From NCBI GenBank assembly GCA_002448305.1, contig DJWY01000015.1, positions 1-30,198 on the forward strand: DNA of 30,198 bases. The letters run 5' to 3'. Source of the DNA: Selenomonadales bacterium UBA7018 (GTDB lineage: Bacteria; Bacillota; Negativicutes; Selenomonadales; Selenomonadaceae). How positions within the stretch are numbered: the stretch's first letter is position 1; each line of letters opens with the position of its first letter. The translations under genes and the position numbers were made by a program. Shown here piece by piece: positions 7,050 through 15,400 of the stretch. The notes beneath the pieces are model-generated. The model did not search any database and had not been told where the DNA came from. It saw only the letters and a program-made list of their open reading frames with translations.

Positions 7050-8318
7050 TTATATCAAGCTTTTTTTCGAGATTGCCCGCTGAAATTCTTTTACGCCGCC
7101 AGTTAATTCGTTTATCGGCTTGATAAATTTTTTTGTAAGGCGATTGCTTGCCGTCACCAGTAGCGCAAGTGTAATTAGCAAAAATATTGCTCCGATAATC
7201 GATAGCCGCGAATATTCATTTTCAATTTCGCCGCGTAAAATCTTGAATTGTTCTAAAAAATAATCCTGCGTTTTGTCAGCCATCTCTACTACTTCCGAAC
7301 TTGGCGTTAAAATTCCCAAACTCCAACCGGTTGTCTCCATTGGCGCGTATGAAATATAAACTAGCTCAGAATCCGAATAAATTTCATCAACGCCAGTTTT
7401 GCCAGCAGTCATTTTTTTTGCAAGGTCGGCGATTTTTTCGTTCGGGCTTTTCGTCAAATCATTACCTTCGACAGTCACGGCAAAAAATGAATCGTCCTCC
7501 GAAGAAAGAATAACATTGCCCTCTTTGTTCAAAATAAAACAACTTCTGCCTTCGCTGACGACGGTTTTAACCAATAAATTATACCAAGTAGTTATATCGG
7601 AACCAATACCGACGACGCCAGCAAATTCATTGCCGTTATAGTAGGGCGCGGCGCAAGTCATAGCTTTATCGCCATTTTCATCAATATAAATCTGGCTGAA
7701 AGTAACTTTGTTGGCTTGTTGCGCATTTTTATACCAAGTTCTTTGCCGCACGTCGTACGGTTTGGAAATACTTTCGCCCTCAACTATAGTATCGACGCAA
7801 ATGAAATATCCGTTTTTGGAAGCGACGTAGCATGAATTATTACTCGGCACGTAACTTATATGAATATCAATCAGCACGTCTTCAATATTGGTTGCAATGG
7901 CAATTTCTTCGTCAAGTGCGCGGCTCCGATTATAAAAAATATCTTCGCTGAACAGGATAAACGGGACATTAGGCGCAATTTCTTTGGAACTTAACGCATA
8001 AAAATCGCGCGGCATGTAATCATTCGGGTTTGAAATAATCCGCGTCATCGCTCTCGATACAAGTTCGGTATCTTCTTTAATTTTTTCCATTTCCGAATCC
8101 GTCTGCGCGGCGCGAGCTATTGTTAGCTGTTCGACCGCTTCCATTGTCTGTTCTCGCGCTTGCGTCCAAACATATTCCGAAGTTTTTTCGCCAAAATCCT
8201 CTCCCAAGCGGAATAAATCATCTTGCATTGCGGAGCGGAAATATATTACCACGCTACTTAAAATTATGAAGCTCGCGCATAAGCCAACCAGCAGTAATGT
8301 TAAAATTTTCTTGCGCAT
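7050..8318 (-). CDS. dCACHE-HAMP membrane sensor, N-terminal fragment of sensor-phosphatase
   Basis: 422 residues. An N-terminal membrane helix (about residues 5-27) leads to a long extracytoplasmic region of double-CACHE type (FICVDTIVEG, YDVRQRTWYKNA, FSQIYIDENGDKAMTCAAPYY, GVVGIGSDI). A second membrane helix follows (about 375-395, SIIGAIFLLITLALLV), then the start of a HAMP domain (KFIKPINELTGGVKE). CACHE domains bind small ligands such as amino acids, but the ligand cannot be predicted. The frame derails after GGVKE and ends at TAA (7050-7052), while the neighbouring frame continues the HAMP into the phosphatase. GAGGTGA lies 12 bases before the ATG, and a strong-looking promoter ends about 28 bases upstream. 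It is the first gene of the STAS-HlyD-ABC-ABC-precursor operon. Confidence 0.85.
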   Translation of the reverse strand: MRKKILTLLLVGLCASFIILSSVVIYFRSAMQDDLFRLGEDFGEKTSEYVWTQAREQTMEAVEQLTIARAAQTDSEMEKIKEDTELVSRAMTRIISNPNDYMPRDFYALSSKEIAPNVPFILFSEDIFYNRSRALDEEIAIATNIEDVLIDIHISYVPSNNSCYVASKNGYFICVDTIVEGESISKPYDVRQRTWYKNAQQANKVTFSQIYIDENGDKAMTCAAPYYNGNEFAGVVGIGSDITTWYNLLVKTVVSEGRSCFILNKEGNVILSSEDDSFFAVTVEGNDLTKSPNEKIADLAKKMTAGKTGVDEIYSDSELVYISYAPMETTGWSLGILTPSSEVVEMADKTQDYFLEQFKILRGEIENEYSRLSIIGAIFLLITLALLVTASNRLTKKFIKPINELTGGVKEFQRAISKKSLI

Positions 8319-8345
8319 ATCATTACTTAATCACCTCGCGTATGC

Positions 8346-8374
8346 AGTTTAGCAAAAAAAATTATAGTAGTCAA
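8346..8374 (-). promoter_or_regulatory. Predicted sigma-70-type promoter of the sensor/NHLP export operon
   Basis: On the minus strand TTGACT (8374-8369) and TAAACT (8351-8346) are separated by 17 bases. This is a near-consensus housekeeping arrangement, placed between the terminator of the small leader peptide and the ATG of the sensor-phosphatase at 8318. The expected start of transcription is near 8338. It would make the export operon independent of the peptide gene upstream. Confidence 0.6.
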
Positions 8375-8376
8375 CG

Positions 8377-8411
8377 AAAAAACCCCTCGACAACTGCCGA
8401 AGGGCTTTTTT
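8377..8411 (-). terminator. Rho-independent terminator after the leader peptide gene
   Basis: On the minus strand, GCCCTTCG pairs with CGAGGGGT (eight pairs with wobbles) around a loop of about eight bases and is followed by a run of six T. It begins about 15 bases after the peptide stop codon. It closely resembles the terminator at 8706-8741. Confidence 0.75.
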
Positions 8412-8426
8412 GATATTCTTGCGATA

Positions 8427-8606
8427 TTAATGCGGATTTTGTTCAATGTAAGGCGAAGGATTTTCGCTTTGCATCTTTGGCGGGTACATCTGCTTATTAA
8501 GTGCCGGCGGAATAAACGCACCGCCCGCAATTTGTTCGAGTTGCTCATCGCTCAGCTTTTCGAGTTGCTCATTGATTTTCTTAAGGTTTTCCTCTTTAGT
8601 TGCCAT
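8427..8606 (-). CDS. Small double-glycine leader peptide (putative secreted peptide precursor)
   Basis: 59 residues: MATKEENLKKINEQLEKLS, then DEQLEQIAGG (residues 20-29), then a 30-residue tail AFIPPALNKQMYPPKMQSEN followed by PSPYIEQNPH. The LSDEQLEQIAGG segment matches the end of Nif11/NHLP-type leaders, so a C39 peptidase such as the one at 3608-5245 should cut after Gly29. AAAGGAG lies nine bases before the ATG. The gene has its own promoter-like sequence upstream and terminator downstream, consistent with high separate expression. The tail is rich in Pro, Gln and Asn, without Cys, Thr or many hydrophobic residues, and resembles no bacteriocin I recognise. A 14-base repeat encodes two EQLE units in the leader. 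The gene sits between the NRPS and the export operon. Confidence 0.8.
   Translation of the reverse strand: MATKEENLKKINEQLEKLSDEQLEQIAGGAFIPPALNKQMYPPKMQSENPSPYIEQNPH
8535..8572 (-). repeat. Short direct repeat inside the leader peptide gene
   Basis: TTCGAGTTGCTCAT on the plus strand occurs at 8535-8548 and again at 8559-8572, a 24-base period. It encodes two leader segments, EQLEKLSD and EQLEQIAG, so the leader seems to contain an eight-residue internal duplication. Confidence 0.75.
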
Positions 8607-8676
8607 TTTTCATTTCTCCTTTAGATTAAATTTTGTTTTTTGTAACTTATACGTTGAAAATCTGATTTCGTTACAA

Positions 8677-8703
8677 AGTCTAGCAAAATTTTTGTCCAGT
8701 CAA
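8677..8703 (-). promoter_or_regulatory. Predicted promoter of the leader peptide gene
   Basis: On the minus strand TTGACT (8703-8698) and TAGACT (8682-8677) are 15 bases apart, shorter than ideal. The arrangement right after a terminator mirrors the promoter at 8346-8374. The peptide ATG is at 8606, leaving an untranslated leader of roughly 60 bases. Confidence 0.45.
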
Positions 8704-8705
8704 CG

Positions 8706-8741
8706 AAAAAATCCTCCGACACGTCGCCGAAGGGATTTTTT
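8706..8741 (-). terminator. Rho-independent terminator after the NRPS gene
   Basis: On the minus strand a stem anchored by AAAAAATCC and GGATTTTTT encloses an imperfect GC-rich hairpin and ends in a T run. It starts about 25 bases after the NRPS stop codon. It shares much of its sequence with the terminator at 8377-8411. Confidence 0.7.
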
Positions 8742-8765
8742 GCATGCGACTTAATAAGGATTTTT

Positions 8766-11700
8766 TTAGATAGAGAAGAAACCGAGCCTAGAAAGCAAAG
8801 TGATGAATTTTTCGACGTAATTCCAAGTGGTGAGCGGCCAGCTATAGCCAAGCCGGTAAAGTATTTGCATAGTGTAGAGATTATTTTTGGGGAAAGTGAT
8901 AACTTGAGTATCCTTATCGCCGGAGCGGTAAGCGATACTGCTGGTGAGGATTTTAGCTTTATCGGGGTCATCTTCGGCGGCTTTCCAAGCGTTTTGAAAA
9001 TTTTCAAGTTCAGTGAAGGAGATATTGAGCCCGCAACTTTGCATAACGCGAACGACATCGCCGATAGCGATATTATGATGATTAATTGGGTGGAAGATAA
9101 CGCATTCCTTTGGCGTTTCGGACAAAAGCAGAATCGTTTTAGCGACTTCGTCAATCGGGGAAAATTCGATAAGATTATCCATTTGAGCGAAGGGGCATTG
9201 CCCGATAATGGCATAAATTTTCAACCTGCCCATAGAAGAATTGGTACCGGCGTTAATTTGGAATTCGCCATCGGAGTAGCGAGCGGAAAGAGTGCCGACG
9301 CGCATAATTTTAGCGTTGAGACCGTCAGAAATGGCGTCGAGAACGGCGCGTTCAGCTAAAAATTTGGAGTGAACGTATTTATTAGTAAGACTTTGGCGGA
9401 AATAGAGCGTTTTTTCGGTTGGAATGGTATTTTCGTCGACTTCGCCCTTGATACCGCTGCGCACGGTGCTCATAGTGGAAATTTGAATCAAGCGGAGGTT
9501 TTTAGCCTTGCAAATGTCGATTAAATTCATAACGCCGCCGACATTAACAGTTTCGATTTCGTTACCTGCTGAAAAATGTTTAACGAGCGCGGCGCAATTT
9601 ATAATTGTGGACACGTCGTTGATATTTTTAATTTGTTCGAGGGTTTCTGGGCGCGTGACGTCGCCTTCGAGAATAAAAACACGCTTGCCGAAGAGTTCAG
9701 CATAATTTTGGTCGAAGTAGTAGAAAAGTTGAGCTTTAAGGCGCATTTCTGCGGGCAAATCCTTTTTTCCGCGCAGGAGGCAATAAATTTTGCCGTTATG
9801 ATTTTCAATGAACTCGTGCAAAATATGAATGCCGAGATAACCGGTTGCGCCGGTCAAAATGATATTTCCGAGCGGCTGACGTTGCCCATTACGGAAATTA
9901 TCCAAATTATTAGCGTCGAGAATTTTTTGGAGCTTAGAATAATCGAAATTAGCAATTTCGTCGTCGACAACAGCGTTTTTATCGATTTTTTGGAGTGCGG
10001 CGAGCTTGCGCGGGGTGCAATTAGCGAAAACGTCGGTGAAATTGACTTTGTAGCCGAGTTTTTGAGCCATAATGACGACGCGAGTAACCAAAAGCGACGT
10101 TCCGCCCAAATCGAAGAAGGATTCATCCGCGCCAACGTCCTCAATTTGAAGAATGGAGTCGAAAATTTTACAAAAGTCCGCTTCGATTTTATTTGCGTCC
10201 TTAGAAGTGGTTCCGCTACGGAAAATAGTAGCTTCGGGCAGAGATTTTAAATCAATTTTGCCGTTAAGGGTCATAGGCATTTTTTCCATTTGCAAATAAG
10301 CGGTCGGAACCATGTAATTTGGCAAAGTTTTCGCGAGTTCAGCCTTTAAATTCTCAATATCAATCAAATTTTCTGCGGTGAAGTAGGCGCAAAGGTGTTC
10401 GATACCCTTAATTTTGACGATTTTAACGACGGAAGACTTTATCGCGGGAATTTTAGCTAACGAGCCTTCGATTTCGCCGATTTCGATACGCAAACCGCGC
10501 AATTTAATCTGATTATCCAATCTGCCGAGAATTTCGACGTCGCCAGCACTTGTCCAGCGAGCATAATCGCCGGATTTATAAATTTTCATGCCGTTGAAGT
10601 CGATAAAGCGTTCCGCAGTCATTTTTTGCAGATTATTATAGCCTTTGCCGACGCCCGCGCCGCCGATATAGAGTTCACCGACGATTCCGGGCGGCAATTC
10701 GTTTCCGTCGCTATCAACGATAAATTCAGTGACATTTAGTAGCGGACGACCGACAGAAATTGTATTTGCGCAGGTTAAATCCTTCATATTTGCGGAAATA
10801 GTCGTTTCGGTTGGTCCGTAAGTGTTAATAATGCGTGCTTTAGTGATAGATTTTAATTTTTCAAGTAATTTTTCGGGATATTTTTCGCCGCCGCTGCCAA
10901 TAAACTTAAAATCTTTTAGCGCGCTGGAAAAAGCGTCGGATTCGAGGTATTGATAAATTCTGGAGGGCGTAGCGTTAATAGCATCGCCATTAGTGCGCAA
11001 AATCAGTTCGGCGAGTTTATCTGGGTTATTTGCCTGTTCTTTATCGGCTAAAACGAGTGTTAAGCCGTTAAAAAGCGGCAAAATTATTTCCTTGAGGATC
11101 AAATCGAAAGAAAAAGTGCTGACGCTGACAAAATTCCGAACATTTTTAACTAGAATATCGACCATAATGTTTGCGGGGTTATTTGTGAAGAAATTTGCGG
11201 CATTTTTATGCGCAATCATGACGCCCTTAGGTTTTCCGGTCGAACCGCTGGTATAAATCAGATATGCGAGGTCATCGGGCGAAATTTCTACATTTGGGCG
11301 CGTGGAATTCTGATTTTCCAAAAGTTTTTCAACGTCCAAGTATTTTTCGCCGGAAATGCGGTCGGAAGTGGTAATAATGTAGGCGGAATTGGAATCATCG
11401 ATAATTTGATTGATTCTTTCGGCGGGATATTCGGTATCGCAAGGAATATAAGCGCAACCCGCCTTTAAAACGCCGAAAATAGCCAAAATAGCGCGAGAAG
11501 TTCTTGGTAAAAGCAATGCAACGCGACTTTTTGGTTTAATTCCGCGTTCGATGAGTGAGTTAGCGATTTTATTAGCGTTTTGGTCGAGTTCTTTATAAGT
11601 AAGCGAGCAATCAGCGGCGATAAGGGCGATTTTATCGGGATTTTTAATGGCTTGTTCCTCAAAACCTTCGTGGAAGAAGTGATAAACCTTATTTATAGTG

Positions 11701-12470
11701 TTTTGGTCGGTATTTGAGCGGAATTTTGCTAAAATATGCTTGCGTTCGTCGTTTAGGAGGGAAATTTTTCTTACGGGCTGATTATTTTGTTCGATAAATT
11801 GTTTCAGAACGATATTAAAAGATTCAGCAAGCCCCGCAATTAAATTTTCGGTATAATCGGCGGAATTGTATTCGATAGAGAGTTTTGGCGCGGAAATATC
11901 GCCGATAATGCGAACAATCAGCTTAAATTTCGATTCTGCGTGCGAAAATTTTTCTACGCCGATAAATTTCGGGATATTATATTCGTCGACGACGCCGACT
12001 TGATATTCATACATAATTTTAGGAGCGAAGGAATAATCCGCAGCGATTTGGGAAAAAGGATAATTTTCGTGCTCAATGGTGGCAGAAAACATGTCAGAAA
12101 CATTTTTTAGAAAGTTTTCAACGGAAATATCTTGCAAATCGGCGGCGAGCGGCAGGGTATTAACGAACATGCCGAAAGTATCGGAGAATTTAACGTTACT
12201 GCGCCCGCTAGAAATGGTCGTAAGGTAAACTTTTCGGTTGGCGGTGTATCTGGCGACGACGTAACTAAGAACGGCAAGACAAAATGCGGCGGGCGTCAAT
12301 TTATTATCGCGGCAGAAGGCTTCGACGCTGTTTTTTATAGGAATTTCAAAGATTTTTATATCGCCGTGATTTTTTTTGTGAGAATCGGGAGTAATTTCGC
12401 TAGCGGAATCAAAATCTTTAAGCATATTCGGCGAAAAATTGTTTATTGGCGTCGAAATTTTGTTCTTCAT
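8766..12470 (-). CDS. Nonribosomal peptide synthetase, second part (C-A-T-reductase)
   Basis: 1234 residues. Residues 1-250 are the C-terminal lobe of a condensation domain (FGMFVNTLPL). An adenylation domain spans about 265-750 (LIYTSGSTGKPKG near 403, NTYGPTETT, YKSGDYARW, LRGLRIE, NGKID). A carrier domain has FFDLGGTSLL with the pantetheine Ser at 792. A thioester reductase runs from about 868 to the end, with NADPH motif GATGYLG (874-880) and catalytic YVHSK (1032-1036). The reductase releases the chain as an aldehyde. The first residues are out of frame: the real chain continues from 12418-16002 (FAEYA, then KDFDSASEIT) after a one-base shift. The architecture resembles gut and staphylococcal synthetases that make dipeptide aldehydes or pyrazinones. 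The A-domain substrate is not predictable by eye. Confidence 0.92.
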   Translation of the reverse strand: MKNKISTPINNFSPNMLKDFDSASEITPDSHKKNHGDIKIFEIPIKNSVEAFCRDNKLTPAAFCLAVLSYVVARYTANRKVYLTTISSGRSNVKFSDTFGMFVNTLPLAADLQDISVENFLKNVSDMFSATIEHENYPFSQIAADYSFAPKIMYEYQVGVVDEYNIPKFIGVEKFSHAESKFKLIVRIIGDISAPKLSIEYNSADYTENLIAGLAESFNIVLKQFIEQNNQPVRKISLLNDERKHILAKFRSNTDQNTINKVYHFFHEGFEEQAIKNPDKIALIAADCSLTYKELDQNANKIANSLIERGIKPKSRVALLLPRTSRAILAIFGVLKAGCAYIPCDTEYPAERINQIIDDSNSAYIITTSDRISGEKYLDVEKLLENQNSTRPNVEISPDDLAYLIYTSGSTGKPKGVMIAHKNAANFFTNNPANIMVDILVKNVRNFVSVSTFSFDLILKEIILPLFNGLTLVLADKEQANNPDKLAELILRTNGDAINATPSRIYQYLESDAFSSALKDFKFIGSGGEKYPEKLLEKLKSITKARIINTYGPTETTISANMKDLTCANTISVGRPLLNVTEFIVDSDGNELPPGIVGELYIGGAGVGKGYNNLQKMTAERFIDFNGMKIYKSGDYARWTSAGDVEILGRLDNQIKLRGLRIEIGEIEGSLAKIPAIKSSVVKIVKIKGIEHLCAYFTAENLIDIENLKAELAKTLPNYMVPTAYLQMEKMPMTLNGKIDLKSLPEATIFRSGTTSKDANKIEADFCKIFDSILQIEDVGADESFFDLGGTSLLVTRVVIMAQKLGYKVNFTDVFANCTPRKLAALQKIDKNAVVDDEIANFDYSKLQKILDANNLDNFRNGQRQPLGNIILTGATGYLGIHILHEFIENHNGKIYCLLRGKKDLPAEMRLKAQLFYYFDQNYAELFGKRVFILEGDVTRPETLEQIKNINDVSTIINCAALVKHFSAGNEIETVNVGGVMNLIDICKAKNLRLIQISTMSTVRSGIKGEVDENTIPTEKTLYFRQSLTNKYVHSKFLAERAVLDAISDGLNAKIMRVGTLSARYSDGEFQINAGTNSSMGRLKIYAIIGQCPFAQMDNLIEFSPIDEVAKTILLLSETPKECVIFHPINHHNIAIGDVVRVMQSCGLNISFTELENFQNAWKAAEDDPDKAKILTSSIAYRSGDKDTQVITFPKNNLYTMQILYRLGYSWPLTTWNYVEKFITLLSRLGFFSI

Positions 12471-15400
12471 CGCGAATAAAGTCGAAATAAGTTGCGTTTT
12501 CGGGTTCGAGGGAGCCGCCGTCGAGCAAAGTCTTTAAATTCGCAAAGAATAAATTCATAGACGCGCCGTCGAAAATTAAATGGTGAAAATCAGCGAACAA
12601 AGCGACCCGCGCAGGTGTTTTAACGATTTCAAAGCGATAAAGCGGCTCTGAATCGAGTTTAAACGGGCGAACGAAATTATTTTTGAAGTTGGCGAAGTCT
12701 TTTTCGTCGAAATTGTGGACGGGAATATCAATTTCTGCTTTTTTATTGGTGATGAGCATAATTTCATCGTCGCGCAACTCGAAATGAACGTTAATTGAGG
12801 GGTGAGCGGCTAAAATTTTCTTCACGGCGTCGGAAAGGGTGGAAATATCAATATCAGGCTCAAAATTGCAGATAAAAGGCACGTTATAGGAAGTCGACAG
12901 GGGATTTTTCATGCATTCGAGGTAAATACCGCGCTGAACGTTGCTGATTCGGCTTGAATTGACATTTGCAGCAGATTTTTCGGTAGATTTTTTATCGGAG
13001 AGCAAGAAAGTTAAAAGTTCGTCTTCGATAGACTCAAGAGAGCCGCTTAAAAGATTTTTGACGGGGATATTAACGCCGAAAGTTTTAAAAAGTTTGGTAG
13101 AAAGTTTAATAGCGGAAATGCTCGCCAAGCCGAGATAATTTAATTCAGTGGCGGTGCTGAATTCCTTAAGACCGATAACGGAGCCGATAATTTCAAGCAA
13201 GGATTTTTCCAGGATATTGAAATTTCGTTTGGAGTTATCATCTTTGGCGGCTTGCAATTCGGGCTTAGGCAGGGCGCGGCGATTAACTTTGCCATTTTGA
13301 TTGAGCGGAATTTTATCAATTTGCAAAGTGACGGCGGGCACCATGTAAGGCGGCTTGCGTTCAGCGATGAAATTGTTCAATTCGTCGATAGAAATTTTAT
13401 CTGCGCCGACAACGTAAGCGGCGATAAATTTTCCGCCGGCATGGTGGTCGAAAGCGGCAACGGTAGCGTCTTTGACTGCGTGAAATTCGCGAATAACGGC
13501 TTCGACCTCTGAAAGTTCAATTCTGAAGCCGCGAATTTTAACTTGCCCGTCGCGCCGCCCGATAAACTCAATATTGCCGTCGGCACGATAGCGCACAATA
13601 TCGCCGGTGCGGTAAGCATTTGAATAATTTCCGCCGTCGAAAGGATTTTTGATAAAAACTTCGGCGGTTTTTTCGGGGCGATTGAGATAGCCCGCGCCGA
13701 CTTGAACGCCCGCAGCTATCAATTCGCCCGCCGCGCCAATCGGTACGCGATGAAAATTTTGGTCGACGATATAAAGCTTAACGTTGTCAATCGGCTTGCC
13801 AATCGGGATATTATTTTCGACTTTATCAACTTCAAAGCGCGTTATCAAAATCGTGCATTCGGTTGGACCGTAGCCGTTTACTAATGTGAAATTTTTCGGC
13901 GGGTCGAGCGTAACGAGTTTTTCGCCGCCGACAGTCAAATATTTCAAGCCGTGATTGTCAATATCGGTTACGAATTGCCGCCCAACTTGCGTCGTCATAA
14001 AAGCATGCGTCACGCCGTTTTTCTCAAAGTAAGCGTTCATACCCTCAAGGTCAAGGCGCATATCTTCGGGCACAATGCAAAGAGCCGCGCCACTCGTCAA
14101 CGCAGGATAGGTATCGAACATATTCGCATCAAAACCGAAGCTTGCATACGCGCCGACGCGGTGATTTTCGGTCAAGCCGTAAAATTTTTTATACCAGTGA
14201 ATAACCGCGACAAGATTTTTATGCGTAAGTCTGACGCCTTTAGGGACGCCCGTCGAACCGGAAGTATAAAGTAGGATAAAAATATTTTCGGGCTTAACTT
14301 CCGGTAAGATAACTTTTTCTGCGCGGGGAATTTCATCAATGAATAAAATTTCGCCGTCAAAGTCGGTGATAAGCGGGCGAAGTTCCTTTGTCGTGATTAA
14401 AATTTTCGCGGCGGCGTCCTTAATCATAAAGTTCAGACGTTCGGGCGGGTAAGTCGGGTCGAGCGGCTGATAAGCGCAACCGGTTTTCAACGCACCAAGC
14501 GCGGCAATCGGCATAAATTCACAACGCGGAATCAGAATCGACGCGACATCACCAACAGAAATATTTTTGCTCAAAATGTAAGCGGCAATGTCATTGGACA
14601 GCGCGTCAACTTCGCGGTAGGAAATTTTTTTGTCGTCGAAAATAACCGCCGTGTTATTCGGAAATTTTTTAGCGGCGGCGTCGAACAGGCTAACAACCGT
14701 TTGCGAATCGTCGTAATCAATTTCAGTAGCGTTGAAGGCGTCGAGAATTTCAATCTGCGCGGCGTCGCACAATTCAATTTCACGGACGAAAGTTTTTGCC
14801 ATAAGTTGGCGCAAAATATTTTCATAACACGCGGCGAAAGTCTCAATGAACTTTTCCGAATACCGCGCCGAATTATATTCAACGTGAATTTGCATACCGT
14901 CGGCAACGCTCATCAATTCAAAGCCCAGATTGTTGCCAGTAGTTTTTTTGTCGAGAATTTCTTCCTTGCAAGGCTTGCCGCAAAATTCGGAGACAGATTT
15001 AATCAAGCCGTGATAGGCGAACAGCGGCGTATTATTCATCGGGCAAATTTTATTCAAGTCCGCGTAGGAAAATAAATCGTTCACCCGCGCAGATTTAATT
15101 TGCTCGGTAACTTCGGCGAGAAGTTCGGAAATTTTTTCGTCGCCCGTCCAATGACAATAAACCGGCAAAGTTTTAACGAACATGCCGACAATATTTTTAG
15201 TTTTCTCGTCGCGCCCGTGATAAATCGTCGAGAAAAGTGACTCTTGCTGGTGAGTGTAAGTTCCCAAAACTAAAGCGAACGCCGCCGAAGTCAGAGCGGA
15301 CGCGGAAATTTTATTAGCTTTGCAGAAACTTCTAAGCGTCGCGTAATCAAGCGGAAAAGTTTTCGTGAACGTGTCGAAGGAACTTTCTTTAGCGTCGCAA

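Noticed and set aside
8865..9359. Plus-strand 164-codon open frame
   Set aside because: Shadow of the reductase domain on the other strand; no family match or start signal.
9576..10250. Plus-strand 224-codon open frame opposite the NRPS reductase and carrier region
   Set aside because: It is antisense to clearly conserved NRPS domains, has no ribosome-binding site or recognisable motif, and mirrors codon use of the real gene.
12410..12430. Programmed +1 frameshift in the NRPS, by analogy with release factor 2
   Set aside because: The P-site codon GCT cannot re-pair one base on as CTT by the same tRNA and no upstream stimulatory Shine-Dalgarno is evident; mutation or sequence error is simpler.
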